Counted from the stretch's first letter, positions 20,401 through 29,599 are shown. The stretch: 64,000 nucleotides of DNA from Pseudotamlana agarivorans (GCF_018860245.1 NZ_JAHKPD010000012.1:124001-188000); one strand, 5' to 3'. Numbers and translations are program-made. Notes: generated by a model from the sequence alone, not told the origin.

Positions 20401-22530
20401 ACCATCGCCTAGTAAAGTGCCATCTTTATCAGTGTCAGAAAGTCCTAATTCAACAACTGTAGGGATGCCGTCGTTATCGTCATCTAGGTCAATGCTATTG
20501 GCAATACCATCGCCGTCTGAGTCACAAAAGAGTTGTTCAACTAGAATGTCGTCTAAGGCAAGGTCGTTGCCTAAGCCACCACTCACGAGGTTACTTAATC
20601 TCACTGTGAAATCTGAAGTGGTAGGTATAAAAGTAAGTTCGTTTATTACCCAACCTGTATTGTCTGAACCTCCAATAGCATCGGTAGTCTTATCGGCTAT
20701 AACAGTGCCGTCTGGCGCTATAATTTCCATTAAGAATTTTGGTTTACTTCTACTGTCATCATCTTTACGGTCTAAGTTAATAGCGGCAAAGCTGTAGGTT
20801 ACCGTAACATTTGGTGTTACCCCTGTGATTTGATTTTCATAAAATACACCGCCAGGTGTAGTTTCAGCATTGAAAATAGCCATTCTACCATCGGAGTCAT
20901 TAGGTGTGAAATCGTCACCTTTATACCAATACTCATCTGCCCAGCTTGCTATGTCTTGAGCGTTATGATAAACGGTATATTTACCGTCTACAACGTTACC
21001 ACTAGCCGAAAATTCATAGTCTGTACTCGCAGCAGAAAAGTTTTCATCAATTTGTACTCTGCTAGTTCCAGTGCCAAAAGTTTCATATAAGAAAACCGTT
21101 TTTGCAACCGTTGCATGTGGGTTTGTATTACAATGGTTGTTTTCGTCATCATCTAACACCCCATCATTATCATCATCTAAATCGATATTATCGGTAATTC
21201 CGTCCCCATCGGTGTCTGGGTATACGGTGGGTGTTGGGGGTGATGGTGATACAGATGTGTTGCCTATGGTTACGAAGTAGTCTTCGAATTCTTGTAGATC
21301 GTAATGAACACCACAAGAATTTGATTGAAAATGTGTTGGTTCGGATACACCTACTCTCATAACAGTAGTTCCTTCAATCGCATCATTTGGAATGGTAAAG
21401 GAGATGTTTTCCTTGTTTTTTACACTAATAAATTCTGAATTATCAAATAGACCATCTTTATTGTAATCTATATATAACGCTCTAGATTTTGGTGCGCCGG
21501 CTCCTGAGATAGAAACCGTATATGTACTGCCCCATAGTAAGTCGGCAGCGGCAATGTTTAAATAATTGCCGTATCCACCGTCATCTCCAGAAGCATTATA
21601 AATATTTGTGGATTCACCGGCAAGTGAAACATTGGTAATATATACGCTACCATTAGTTTCAGATATCGGTTCACATGCACCTAAGTTAACTGTTAAATTA
21701 ACCGTAGCCGTATCACAATTGCCGTTACTATCACAGATATTATAGGTGAAACTATCGTTTCCAACATAATCGGTATCTGGTACGTATTCAAAAGTGCCAT
21801 CAAAAACTTCAGTAACATTTCCATGAGTTGGTGATGAAACTATTGAAAAATCATCGCCATCACCACGATGAACACTAATGTTGTCGTTATGACCTAAGTT
21901 AATTTGATTATTAGTGCCGCTTGAGTTGCTTACCACTAAAAGTTCGTCGTCAAAAGCTTCAGGGGTATCTGGAAACAAAAAGTTTAGGGTGTAATCTTCT
22001 ATTTCGGCAAGTTCATTATTGAAATCACATGGGGTTGCAGGAATAGTTTGGCAACCTGCATTATTATAACAGTAAACAGTTGCAATTCTCATTACTGCAG
22101 TATCTGGTGCAGTTCCATTTATGGTAATACTACCCGAAAAAGTGTAATTGTTTGATGTAACACCAGAATCATACACTAACTCATAGTTGCCATTGCCATC
22201 GTAGTCTATCCAAATGCCCATACTTGCAGTTGGAGTTCCATTACTAACGGAGTTTGTCGCCGTGAAATCATAGGTGTTACCGATAGTAACATTTATGGAT
22301 TTAGAAGTGTAGTTGATGTAGCCTTCTTGTCCTACTTCACCTTCTTGAACACCACTGTCATGATTGATTTCTGATCCAGAGTCACCAGTGAGAGTAAAAT
22401 TGGAAATTCCTTTTTTATTTGTATCTCCAATATTTGACGGCATACACTGCCCACCAACAAAATAAACATTAACCAATAAAAATAAGGTCACTAAAATAGA
22501 CCTAGAAAAAGTCGTGTAGGTTTTTTTCAT
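17425..22530 (-). CDS. Giant T9SS-secreted protein with GEVED, cadherin-like, TSP3 and LamG domains (paralogue 3)
   Basis: 1701 residues from the ATG at 22530, which starts a good signal peptide (MKKTYTTFSRSILVTLFLLVNVYFVGGQ). The frame extends 20 codons further to a TTG, but that would bury the signal. Order: a GEVED domain (MGIWIDYDGNGNYE...IEDYTLNF); a tandem-95/cadherin-like repeat (VGNDSFTYNICDSNGNCDTATVNLTV); a second GEVED domain (LYIDYNKDGLFDNSEF...EFEDYFVTIG); a TSP3 repeat; an unnamed beta-sandwich; a long TSP3 array; a LamG domain (SFALYFDGLNDYVEEP); YWSSPV, GEGYTMKG and GNPYPSAID motifs; and a T9SS tail ending KKVIVAE. It is more diverged from the other two and has a longer N-terminus. 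A TAATTTTG box lies at 22602-22609. Likely a surface or secreted adhesin. Confidence 0.88.
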   Translation of the reverse strand: MKKTYTTFSRSILVTLFLLVNVYFVGGQCMPSNIGDTNKKGISNFTLTGDSGSEINHDSGVQEGEVGQEGYINYTSKSINVTIGNTYDFTATNSVSNGTPTASMGIWIDYDGNGNYELVYDSGVTSNNYTFSGSITINGTAPDTAVMRIATVYCYNNAGCQTIPATPCDFNNELAEIEDYTLNFLFPDTPEAFDDELLVVSNSSGTNNQINLGHNDNISVHRGDGDDFSIVSSPTHGNVTEVFDGTFEYVPDTDYVGNDSFTYNICDSNGNCDTATVNLTVNLGACEPISETNGSVYITNVSLAGESTNIYNASGDDGGYGNYLNIAAADLLWGSTYTVSISGAGAPKSRALYIDYNKDGLFDNSEFISVKNKENISFTIPNDAIEGTTVMRVGVSEPTHFQSNSCGVHYDLQEFEDYFVTIGNTSVSPSPPTPTVYPDTDGDGITDNIDLDDDNDGVLDDDENNHCNTNPHATVAKTVFLYETFGTGTSRVQIDENFSAASTDYEFSASGNVVDGKYTVYHNAQDIASWADEYWYKGDDFTPNDSDGRMAIFNAETTPGGVFYENQITGVTPNVTVTYSFAAINLDRKDDDSRSKPKFLMEIIAPDGTVIADKTTDAIGGSDNTGWVINELTFIPTTSDFTVRLSNLVSGGLGNDLALDDILVEQLFCDSDGDGIANSIDLDDDNDGIPTVVELGLSDTDKDGTLLGDGWTDSDNNGVHDSYESGATLVNSDSDTVPNYLDLDSDNDGVFDAYEYDGLGDIDITGNGVGDGTDSDGDGILDSIEDKDGFGFTTYNAAVETTSGTPNYLNTQSGGTNDILAISHLYPGLVIDANGAIDDHTDSDGDGILDAFDTDTSTFGSPRDITGSFALYFDGLNDYVEEPSFMSDWAEATLMCWIKIDDDASGTRFIMGQDNFYMELDDANYLHTYGGGKSLQSDEPLPTGIWVHVVARFGDKLWLYTNGDFSVEKIDASGNLETSNSSFSIGRTPDTDNNYFKGEIDEVRVFNEALNSNPIRRMVYQELDENNFNYGKIIPKQIDSNLSTQLQRYYKLDDYQNDKLKDHTGNNTVGATIYNVKDILPQTAPLPFVTFSDKSWETKGAWLHGDVWDISHTDATNQSTHTDWVIVNIAHNITTTASHNTLGVLIDNGAKLTVGDSVKDDDYALENNWYLNIEDSGKIELIGDSQLVQTKNSTLGTGTGTLERDQQGESNKHNYNYWSSPVNSGVNGDGDKTYTVASVLRDGTDENDPKTINFIGGYNGVKGDPISIAEYWIWKYANNKSDTYALWQHTKSNGEIEVGEGYTMKGPGQKGVNNTQNFTFIGMPNNGDITLPINAGNEYLVGNPYPSAIDAYQFLDDNKEAIDGTIYLWEHYGGDSHYSVDYEGGYGSYNYSGGTPAMTGTAPDEDLTHANKSKKTPGRYISVAQGFFVKAAETQLKTTVTFKNSQRIFVKEDNSNSIFIKESTTKTAKEESPKYEDLRPKIRIDYTSPKGYVRQLLTTVDKKASIGYDWGYDGLLNETNIEDMYWKVANEDYIIQGIDTITKQTVLPFTVKTKSGGLVEISINALENLPNDVDVYVKDYDTYHDLRAASFFANVPAGETYDRFEITFTNESSTLDVIEESTNALQLFYNTQNANLVISNPNANTIETLKAVNTLGQVVFETAIQTSDRKILVPTNLATGMHIFSIQTNQTEVTKKVIVAE

Positions 22531-22828
22531 AACGATTGAGAGCGTGAGAGGTGCTATTGTTTTATTCTTCTTTTTTGTATTTACATACAAAATACATGTA
22601 GCAAAATTACCTATTATAATTTAACGAACTATCGTATCGTTGTTATTTTCGATTAACTACATGGTTTTAGTATTTATCTATGTGATTTTTATGGGTTTAT
22701 GGTCTTATTTGAAAGTATAGGACTTCTTTTTTGTAAGAATAAAACACAGTTTATTATGTAATTTATCGAATTTATTAGCGTTTTAGCTGGTGAAATCATG
22801 TATATTTGGTAAACCCAAACCTAAAAAT

Positions 22829-23314
22829 ATGAAAACCACCTATTTAAAACCATGGTTCGCCTTGGTTTGTTTTACCATGATTATCTGTAGCGTATCTTGT
22901 TCTTCAAGCGATGATTCGGAAAGTAATGAAGCGAAAGAAGAGTCTACTATTAATACACAGGTTTTAAGCGCGTTAAATGACCATCGATTGAGTTTAGAAA
23001 AACCTGTATTAATTATGAATGCTTATGCATCTACTTTAGCTAATGAACACAGTTTGTATATGGCTGCCCAGAGCAAATTGAGTTACGACAATTTAAACGA
23101 ACGTGCCGTTTTACTGATTGAAAATGAAAACCCTAGCAAGATGGCAGAAAGTGTGGCTTCCAAGTATAAAACAGCCGATGAGGTTCTAGAGGCCATGTTA
23201 AACCATTCTGGGAATAAAAATAACATTGAAGCCGATTTTACACATATCGGTATTGGTGCCAATAAAAGTGATTCTGGTGTGTATTATTATTCGTTTATCT
23301 TTTTGAAGAAATAA
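22829..23314 (+). CDS. Lipoprotein with CAP (SCP/PR1-like) domain
   Basis: 161 residues from the ATG at 22829. A GTG 39 bases upstream is in frame but would spoil the signal peptide. The signal MKTTYLKPWFALVCFTMIICSVSCSSS has a lipobox Cys, followed by a Ser/Asp/Glu-rich linker typical of surface-exposed Bacteroidota lipoproteins. Residues about 45-160 fit a short CAP domain (LSALNDHRLSLEKPVL, ASTLANEHSLYMA, LSYDNLNER, MAESVAS, VLEAMLNHSGNKNNIEADFTHIGIG, YYYSFIFLKK). The motif order resembles CAP proteins, including the conserved His and Glu. Function is unknown; some bacterial CAP proteins bind lipids or peptides. A TATATTTG box is at 22801-22808, and a terminator follows the stop. Confidence 0.82.
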   Translation: MKTTYLKPWFALVCFTMIICSVSCSSSDDSESNEAKEESTINTQVLSALNDHRLSLEKPVLIMNAYASTLANEHSLYMAAQSKLSYDNLNERAVLLIENENPSKMAESVASKYKTADEVLEAMLNHSGNKNNIEADFTHIGIGANKSDSGVYYYSFIFLKK

Positions 23315-23341
23315 GGCTCTAGTCTATATTAAAAATACTCC

Positions 23342-23380
23342 AAAACCTGTTGCGTTTATAAAATGTAGCAGGTTTTTTTT
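23342..23380 (+). terminator. Intrinsic terminator of the CAP lipoprotein gene
   Basis: AAAACCTG (23342-23349) pairs with CAGGTTTT (23369-23376); wobble pairs extend the stem inward. A run of eight T (23373-23380) follows. It lies about 27 bp after the stop codon. Confidence 0.75.
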
Positions 23381-23489
23381 ATGAATTGTAAAAACATAAA
23401 AATTTTTAGCCATTACACTTAAGGTGAGATTTAATATTTTTAATCATACCTTAGTAAAAACGGCGGAAAGATGCATAACTTTATGAGCG

Positions 23490-25046
23490 ATGAGTAAAAA
23501 GGTATTAGATTTTGGTATAGATAAAGCACTTAATATTTTGGGAATACTGCCAGAAAACGCAGGAACTTCTACAGGTGAGGAACAGTTTTCAAACGGAAGT
23601 GTAATTCGTAGTTTGTCGCCCGTAGACGGACAATTAATTGCGAAAGTAAAAACCACAACAAAGGCCGATTATGATGTTGTTATGGAAACAGCGACTTCGG
23701 CATTTAAAATATGGCGAAAAATACCCGCCCCACAGCGTGGTGAGATCGTGCGCCAGTTTGCAGATAAATTACGCGAAAAGAAAGAAGCTCTTGGTAAATT
23801 AGTGTCCTATGAAATGGGGAAAAGTTACCAAGAAGGTTTAGGTGAAGTTCAAGAAATGATTGATATCTGCGATTTTGCAGTTGGTCTGTCGCGTCAGCTT
23901 CATGGCTTAACCATGCATAGCGAGCGTCCAGGGCACCGTATGTACGAACAATACCATCCGCTTGGCGTGGTTGGCATTATTTCAGCCTTTAATTTTCCTG
24001 TAGCCGTTTGGGCCTGGAATACTGCTTTAGCCTGGGTTTGTGGTGATGTTTGTGTTTGGAAGCCTTCCGAAAAAACACCACTTTGTGGTATCGCGTGTCA
24101 TAATATAGCAGCTCAAGTTTTTGCCGAAAATAATTTACCCGAAGGTATTTCTTGCCTAATTAACGGCGATGCTAAGGTGGGTGCGTTTATGACTAAAGAT
24201 ACCAGAATTCCGTTAATTTCTGCAACAGGTTCGACCAAAATGGGGAAAACCGTTGCCCAAGAAGTAGCGGCCAGATTAGGAAAAAGTTTATTAGAACTTG
24301 GTGGTAATAATGCCATTATTGTGACGCCCGATGCCGATGTGAAAATGACCGTAATTGGAGCCGTTTTTGGAGCTGTAGGTACTGCCGGACAACGTTGTAC
24401 CTCGACACGCCGATTAATAATTCATGAATCGGTTTACGATAAAATCATAGCTGCCGTCGTGGAGGCTTATAAACAATTGCGTATTGGGAACCCTTTAGAT
24501 GAAAATAATCATGTAGGCCCTATTATAGATACCGATGCCGTAAAAATGTACACGAAAGCATTAAAACAGGTGGTAAAAGAAGGGGGTCATGTGCTTGTTG
24601 AAGGTGGTGTCATTTCAGGTGAAGGTTTTGAAAGTGCTTGTTATGTCAAGCCAGCCATTGTTGCCGTGGAGCCACATTTTAAAATGGTTCAACAAGAAAC
24701 TTTCGCGCCTATTTTATATGTGATGAAATATAGGGGTGACGTTGAAAATGCCTTGGATATTCAAAACAGTGTAGCACAAGGATTAAGCTCTGCGATTATG
24801 ACCAATAATTTACGTGAGGCCGAACGTTTCCTTTCAGTTGAAGGTTCCGATTGTGGTATCGCTAATGTGAATATTGGGACTTCAGGCGCCGAAATTGGTG
24901 GTGCCTTTGGTGGTGAAAAAGAAACCGGTGGCGGTCGCGAATCAGGTTCCGACGCTTGGAAAGTTTATATGCGCCGTCAAACCAATACCATTAATTATAC
25001 TACAGAGTTGCCATTGGCGCAGGGGATTAAGTTTGATATTGATTAA
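23490..25046 (+). CDS. Aldehyde dehydrogenase, ALDH7 type (piperideine-6-carboxylate / aminoadipate-semialdehyde dehydrogenase)
   Basis: 518 residues, full length. The NAD-binding turn (ISATGSTKMGKTVAQ), the catalytic Glu (LLELGGNNAI) and the catalytic Cys303 (GTAGQRCTSTRRL) are all present. The start MSKKVLDFGIDKALNILGI and the C-terminal GGAFGGEKETGGGRESGSDAWKVYMRRQTNTINYT are typical of the ALDH7A1/antiquitin group, which oxidises alpha-aminoadipate semialdehyde in lysine breakdown. The exact substrate is an inference from this resemblance. No other lysine-degradation gene is nearby. It is monocistronic, with a TAACTTTA box ending 6 nt before the ATG, so the mRNA may be almost leaderless. 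Confidence 0.9.
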   Translation: MSKKVLDFGIDKALNILGILPENAGTSTGEEQFSNGSVIRSLSPVDGQLIAKVKTTTKADYDVVMETATSAFKIWRKIPAPQRGEIVRQFADKLREKKEALGKLVSYEMGKSYQEGLGEVQEMIDICDFAVGLSRQLHGLTMHSERPGHRMYEQYHPLGVVGIISAFNFPVAVWAWNTALAWVCGDVCVWKPSEKTPLCGIACHNIAAQVFAENNLPEGISCLINGDAKVGAFMTKDTRIPLISATGSTKMGKTVAQEVAARLGKSLLELGGNNAIIVTPDADVKMTVIGAVFGAVGTAGQRCTSTRRLIIHESVYDKIIAAVVEAYKQLRIGNPLDENNHVGPIIDTDAVKMYTKALKQVVKEGGHVLVEGGVISGEGFESACYVKPAIVAVEPHFKMVQQETFAPILYVMKYRGDVENALDIQNSVAQGLSSAIMTNNLREAERFLSVEGSDCGIANVNIGTSGAEIGGAFGGEKETGGGRESGSDAWKVYMRRQTNTINYTTELPLAQGIKFDID

Positions 25047-25409
25047 CCGTTTAGTTGAAAATATTGACGGAAGACCGAAGACGGAAGTCTAAACATGACA
25101 TTGAAACTCTTGGCTTATTTGTTTATGCGTTTAATTGTGGACTGTACTTAGGATTGGTTATTTTTTATTGACTATTGACTATTGACTATTGGGTTTACGT
25201 GTGGATGGAACTTTTTATTGTTAATTGATGTCTTGTTTATTTGTTTAATCGTGCAACTGTTTAATCGAGTACTGCACTACTGAAAACTGAGGCTCTTGAT
25301 TCTTGGCTCTTAAGGGTACTGCAAATATTTTATTTTCATTTTTCATTTTTATTATTTACTACAAATTTAAGCAACAATTACTATTAAATGTAGTTAATTT
25401 TGCTAAACT
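25047..25409. other. Intergenic stretch with word-like repeats
   Basis: No gene is visible. It contains GACGGAAGACCGAAGACGG words (about 25068-25090), related to text at 11.6, 53.8 and 62.1-62.5 kb; three head-to-tail copies of TTGACTA (25169-25189); and TTTAATCGTG-type words. The last bases hold TAATTTTG (25395-25402), a probable -7 box for the dnaE-like gene. Confidence 0.7.
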
Positions 25410-28388
25410 ATGTATCTCAATTGTCACTCATACTACAGCTTGCGTTATGGCACCATAAAACCAGAAAGGTTGCTCGCTATAGCGTCTAAAAACGGCTTTA
25501 AAACACTAGCCTTAACCGATATTAATAATACTTCGGCTTGCTTAGATTTTGCAAGATTATCTGAAAAATATGAAATCAAGCCGGTGTTGGGTGTCGATTT
25601 TAGAAATGGAGCATATCAGCAGTTTATATTACTGGCCAAGAATAATAAAGGGTTTCAAAATATAAACGCTTACTTGTCGCAGTTTTTACATGACAACCGT
25701 TTAGAGGTTCCAGAGGTAGCTCCTCAATTAGACCATGTTTTTGTTATTTATCCTTATAAATCTCAAAAGAAACTTCATCTAAAACAGAATGAATTTTTAG
25801 GCATCAAACCGCAAGATCTTAACGCGCTTAAGTTTTCTAAATGGAAAAATTTAAGAGATAAACTCGTGGTTTTGCAAACCGTGTCTTTCGAAAATAAAAA
25901 AGGCTTTAATACCCACCGCTTATTACGGGCTATAGATAATAATACTTTATTGAGTAAGTTGCCTAAAAGTGAAGAAGGCGTGGAAACAGACTGTATGTTG
26001 TCGTATAAAGATTTGTGTGACACCTATCAAGAATTTCCAGAGCTTTTAAATAATACAGCAGCCATTTTAAAGGATTGTCATGTAGATTTCGACTTTTCAA
26101 ACGAAGTACCCAATAATCAAAAATCGTATACCGAAAGTGAAGATTCAGATTACGAGTTGCTAAAAAAATTAACTTACGCAGGGATAAGTTACCGTTACGA
26201 AAATCCTAATGAAGCCATTCATAGCCGCATAAAAAAAGAGTTGGGAATTATTAAAGAAAAAGGCTTTGTATCGTACTTTTTAATCAATTGGAAAATTTTA
26301 GAATATGCGCGATCTCAAGATTATTTTTATGTAGGTCGTGGTAGTGGTGCTAATAGTATTGTAGCCTATTTGCTGCGTATTACAGATGTAGACCCCATAG
26401 AATTAGACTTGTATTTTGAGCGGTTTATTAATTTATACCGTAAAAATCCGCCAGATTTTGATATCGATTTTTCATGGAAAGATCGTGACGATATCACCCA
26501 GTTTATTTTTAAAAATTTTAAAAATACCGCGCTGTTAGCGGTTTATAATACTTTTAAATTTAAAGCCTCGGTACGCGAATTGGGGAAAGTGTTTGGTTTG
26601 CCAAAAGAAGAAATAGACAAACTTACAAAACGACGTTACCCTGCGAATACTTTGGATAAACTATCCAAGCTGGTGCTTATTTATAGCGAATACATTCAGG
26701 GGTTTCCAAACTATTTGGGCATTCATGCCAGTGGTATTATTATTTCAGAAAAACCCATTCATTATTATACTGCCACCTTTTTACCACCCAAAGGTTATGC
26801 GACGACACAGTTTGATATGATTACGGCCGAAGATATTGGCCTGTACAAATTTGATATTTTGAGTCAGCGCGGATTAGGAAAAATAAAAGACGCCGTAAAC
26901 ATTATAAAATACAACCATTCAGAAAAACCACCTGTAGATATACATGATATTAAACGGTTTAAGCAAGATGAAAAAATAAAAGACTTGCTTAGAAATGCTA
27001 AAGCGATTGGTTGTTTTTATGTAGAATCGCCTGCCATGCGTATGCTGCTTAAAAAATTACAGGTAGATACGTATTTAGGTTTGGTGGCCGCGAGTTCTAT
27101 TATTCGTCCTGGGGTGGCAAAATCGGGGATGATGCATGAGTATATTTTACGACACCGTTACCCCGAATACCGAAAAAGAGCGCATCCCGTACTGCTTAAT
27201 ATCATGCCCGAAACTTATGGGGTTATGGTGTATCAAGAAGACGTTATAAAAGTGGCGCATTATTTTGGCGGACTTTCTTTAGCTGAAGCTGATAAATTGC
27301 GCCGCGGCATGTCTGGTAAATTTCGTTCTAGGGAAGAATTTTTAAGCGTTAAACAGCTGTTTTTTGATAATTGCAAGCAAAAGGGCGAGCCAGAGGTTGT
27401 TATTCATCAAATTTGGAATCAAATAGAAAGTTTTGCGGGGTATGCTTTTGCTAAAGGGCATTCTGCGTCTTATGCCGTTGAGAGTTATCAGAGTTTGTTT
27501 TTAAAGGCTTACTACCCGTTGGAATATATGGTGGCCACACTTAATAATTTTGGCGGATTTTACCGAACCGAGTTTTATGCACATGAAGCTAAAATGCATG
27601 GCGGCCTTATTGAAGCGCCTTGTGTTAATAGAAGTTTTACTGAAGCCATTATTCAGGATAAAACCATTTTTTTAGGCTTTATGTTTTTGCATGCCTTAGA
27701 AGATAAAACGATTAAAATGTTACTGCGAGAACGTACAGCGCATGGTGTTTTTAAGAGTTTAGACCATTTTATAGATCGGGTGCCTATTTCTATAGAACAA
27801 ATTTCTATTCTTATAAAAATTAATGGGTTTCGTTTTACAGGCGTTAACAAGCGGGAATTGCTTTGGGAAGCGCATTTAAAAATTCGAAAAATAAAGGTTG
27901 AAAGTCCGCGTGCGACCTTATTTCAATCTGAAAAAGTTCATTATAAAATGCCAAAACTGCCAAGTACCCTATTGGAAAATGCTTTTGAAGAATTAGAGCT
28001 TTTAGGTTTTCCGCTTTGCAACCCGTTTAAATTGTTAGAAAAACCAGCTAGTATGGTGTTTCTAGCTTCAGATTTATCAAATTTCATAGGAAAACGAATC
28101 ACTATAGATGGCTATTTGGTGACCACAAAATATACGGTGACCAAAAATCAGAAAGTCATGTATTTCGGAACCTTTTTAGATGGGAAAGGTCATTTTATAG
28201 ATACGGTTCATTTTCCGCCTGTAGCGCGTCAGTTTCCTTTTAGAGGAAAAGGGGTTTATACCCTTACTGGGAAGGTTTTAGAAGAATTTGGGTGTATTCA
28301 TATCGAAGTGACTTCTATGTTTAAAAGCGCGATAGTTCAAGATCCTAGATATGTAGAACATCAAAATGTAATACCCGCATCATGTTAA
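25410..28388 (+). CDS. Error-prone DnaE-type DNA polymerase III alpha subunit (DnaE2-like)
   Basis: 992 residues, shorter than replicative DnaE (about 1150 or more) and close to the DnaE2/ImuC class. An N-terminal PHP domain (1 to about 250) begins LNCHSYYSLRYG, where only one of the two usual metal-binding His residues of the first motif remains, so the PHP site may be weakened. The polymerase core has GRGSGANSIVAYLLRITDVDP and the catalytic Asp motif PDFDIDF (about 348-354). A helix-hairpin-helix region (around 790-830, ILIKINGFRFTGVNKRELLWE) and an OB-fold (around 895-965) follow. It overlaps the downstream Y-family polymerase gene by 7 bases, so the two are co-expressed, probably for translesion synthesis under damage. 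No ImuA/SulA-like gene precedes it. TAATTTTG ends 7 nt before the ATG. Confidence 0.9.
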   Translation: MYLNCHSYYSLRYGTIKPERLLAIASKNGFKTLALTDINNTSACLDFARLSEKYEIKPVLGVDFRNGAYQQFILLAKNNKGFQNINAYLSQFLHDNRLEVPEVAPQLDHVFVIYPYKSQKKLHLKQNEFLGIKPQDLNALKFSKWKNLRDKLVVLQTVSFENKKGFNTHRLLRAIDNNTLLSKLPKSEEGVETDCMLSYKDLCDTYQEFPELLNNTAAILKDCHVDFDFSNEVPNNQKSYTESEDSDYELLKKLTYAGISYRYENPNEAIHSRIKKELGIIKEKGFVSYFLINWKILEYARSQDYFYVGRGSGANSIVAYLLRITDVDPIELDLYFERFINLYRKNPPDFDIDFSWKDRDDITQFIFKNFKNTALLAVYNTFKFKASVRELGKVFGLPKEEIDKLTKRRYPANTLDKLSKLVLIYSEYIQGFPNYLGIHASGIIISEKPIHYYTATFLPPKGYATTQFDMITAEDIGLYKFDILSQRGLGKIKDAVNIIKYNHSEKPPVDIHDIKRFKQDEKIKDLLRNAKAIGCFYVESPAMRMLLKKLQVDTYLGLVAASSIIRPGVAKSGMMHEYILRHRYPEYRKRAHPVLLNIMPETYGVMVYQEDVIKVAHYFGGLSLAEADKLRRGMSGKFRSREEFLSVKQLFFDNCKQKGEPEVVIHQIWNQIESFAGYAFAKGHSASYAVESYQSLFLKAYYPLEYMVATLNNFGGFYRTEFYAHEAKMHGGLIEAPCVNRSFTEAIIQDKTIFLGFMFLHALEDKTIKMLLRERTAHGVFKSLDHFIDRVPISIEQISILIKINGFRFTGVNKRELLWEAHLKIRKIKVESPRATLFQSEKVHYKMPKLPSTLLENAFEELELLGFPLCNPFKLLEKPASMVFLASDLSNFIGKRITIDGYLVTTKYTVTKNQKVMYFGTFLDGKGHFIDTVHFPPVARQFPFRGKGVYTLTGKVLEEFGCIHIEVTSMFKSAIVQDPRYVEHQNVIPASC

Positions 28389-29599
28389 AAAATCGCGCTA
28401 TTGTTCATATGGATTTAGACACCTTTTTTGTGTCTTGCGAGCGTTTGTTAGACAGTCGTTTAATTGGGCGGCCTGTACTTATTGGTGGCACTTCCGATCG
28501 TGGGGTGGTGGCCTCCTGCAGTTATGAGGCTAGGAAATTTGGTGTGCATTCTGCGATGCCTATGCGTATGGCAAAAATGCTATGCCCAGAGGCTGTGGTA
28601 CTTCGTGGAAATGCTGGAATTTATAGTAACTTCTCTAAAGATGTTACCGATGTGATTAACGAAAGTGTTCCGCTTTACGAAAAGGCCTCTATAGATGAAT
28701 TTTACATCGATCTTACAGGAATGGATAAGTTTTTTGGCTGCCATAAACTGGCTTCCGAGTTACGGCAACGGATTATAAAAGAAACGGGACTGCCTATTTC
28801 TTTTGGTATGTCTGCCAATAAAACGGTTTCTAAAATTGCTACGGGTGAAGCTAAACCTAATAATGAAATTCGAATTTTAACAGGGAATGAAAAGCCTTTT
28901 TTAGCACCGCTCTCGGTTAGAAAAATTCCTATGGTTGGCGAAGTGACTTATAAAACCTTGTGCGATTTGGGCGTGAAACAGATTAAAACCGTACAGGATA
29001 TGCCTATGGATATGATGCATCGGGTGTTGGGTAAAAACGGATTGAGTATCTGGAGAAAGGCTAATGGTATAGATAATAACCCTGTGGTTCAGTACCATGA
29101 GCGTAAGTCTATTTCCACCGAACGTACTTTTAATAAAGACACCATCGATGTAGCAAAACTTAGGGGTATTATTGTAGCAATGACCGAAAATTTAGCCTAT
29201 CAATTACGTCGTGGTAATAAATTAACGGCTTGCATTACTTTTAAAATTAGGTATTCCGATTTCCAAACCTATACCCAACAGCAGCGTATTCCGTATAGTG
29301 CCATGGATCATACCGTTATTCCTGTAGCCTTAGAATTGTTTAGGAAGCTGTATAACCGTCGATTATTAGTACGGCTTATTGGTGTGAAATTTAGTCACCT
29401 AGTATCTGGTGGTCATCAAATTAATTTGTTTGAAGACAATGAAAAACAATTGCACTTATCACAAGCTATTGATAAAATGCGCGAACGCTATGGCGATCGG
29501 TCTGTTATTAATGCGGCGGGCATGGAAGCTAAAAGTATTAGTAGGTGGAATCCTTTTTCAGGAGAACCACCGCCGTTATTGCCAAATAGAAGGCAGTGA
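28382..29599 (+). CDS. Y-family DNA polymerase partner of the DnaE-like polymerase
   Basis: 405 residues. Unlike inactive ImuB proteins it keeps catalytic residues: IVHMDLDTFFVSCERL (first Asp) and ASIDEFYIDLTG (DE pair). Fingers (ASCSYEARKFGVHSAMPMRMA), HhH thumb (VRKIPMVGEVTYKTL) and little finger follow. Near residue 346 is QINLF, a canonical beta-clamp-binding pentapeptide, with a basic tail after it. It overlaps dnaE2 by 7 bases, as expected for a translesion pair that works as one complex at the clamp. It is clearly different from the Pol IV gene at 3249-4346 (longer, other tail). Immediately after its stop the operators of the toxin-antitoxin pair begin, so no separate terminator was seen. 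Confidence 0.9.
   Translation: MLKNRAIVHMDLDTFFVSCERLLDSRLIGRPVLIGGTSDRGVVASCSYEARKFGVHSAMPMRMAKMLCPEAVVLRGNAGIYSNFSKDVTDVINESVPLYEKASIDEFYIDLTGMDKFFGCHKLASELRQRIIKETGLPISFGMSANKTVSKIATGEAKPNNEIRILTGNEKPFLAPLSVRKIPMVGEVTYKTLCDLGVKQIKTVQDMPMDMMHRVLGKNGLSIWRKANGIDNNPVVQYHERKSISTERTFNKDTIDVAKLRGIIVAMTENLAYQLRRGNKLTACITFKIRYSDFQTYTQQQRIPYSAMDHTVIPVALELFRKLYNRRLLVRLIGVKFSHLVSGGHQINLFEDNEKQLHLSQAIDKMRERYGDRSVINAAGMEAKSISRWNPFSGEPPPLLPNRRQ

Noticed and set aside
7800-22000. Many plus-strand frames of 60-140 codons opposite the giant genes
   Set aside because: They are antisense shadows of TSP3 and LamG coding sequence (Ser/Pro/Ile-rich translations of the Asp-rich repeats), with no promoter or start context.
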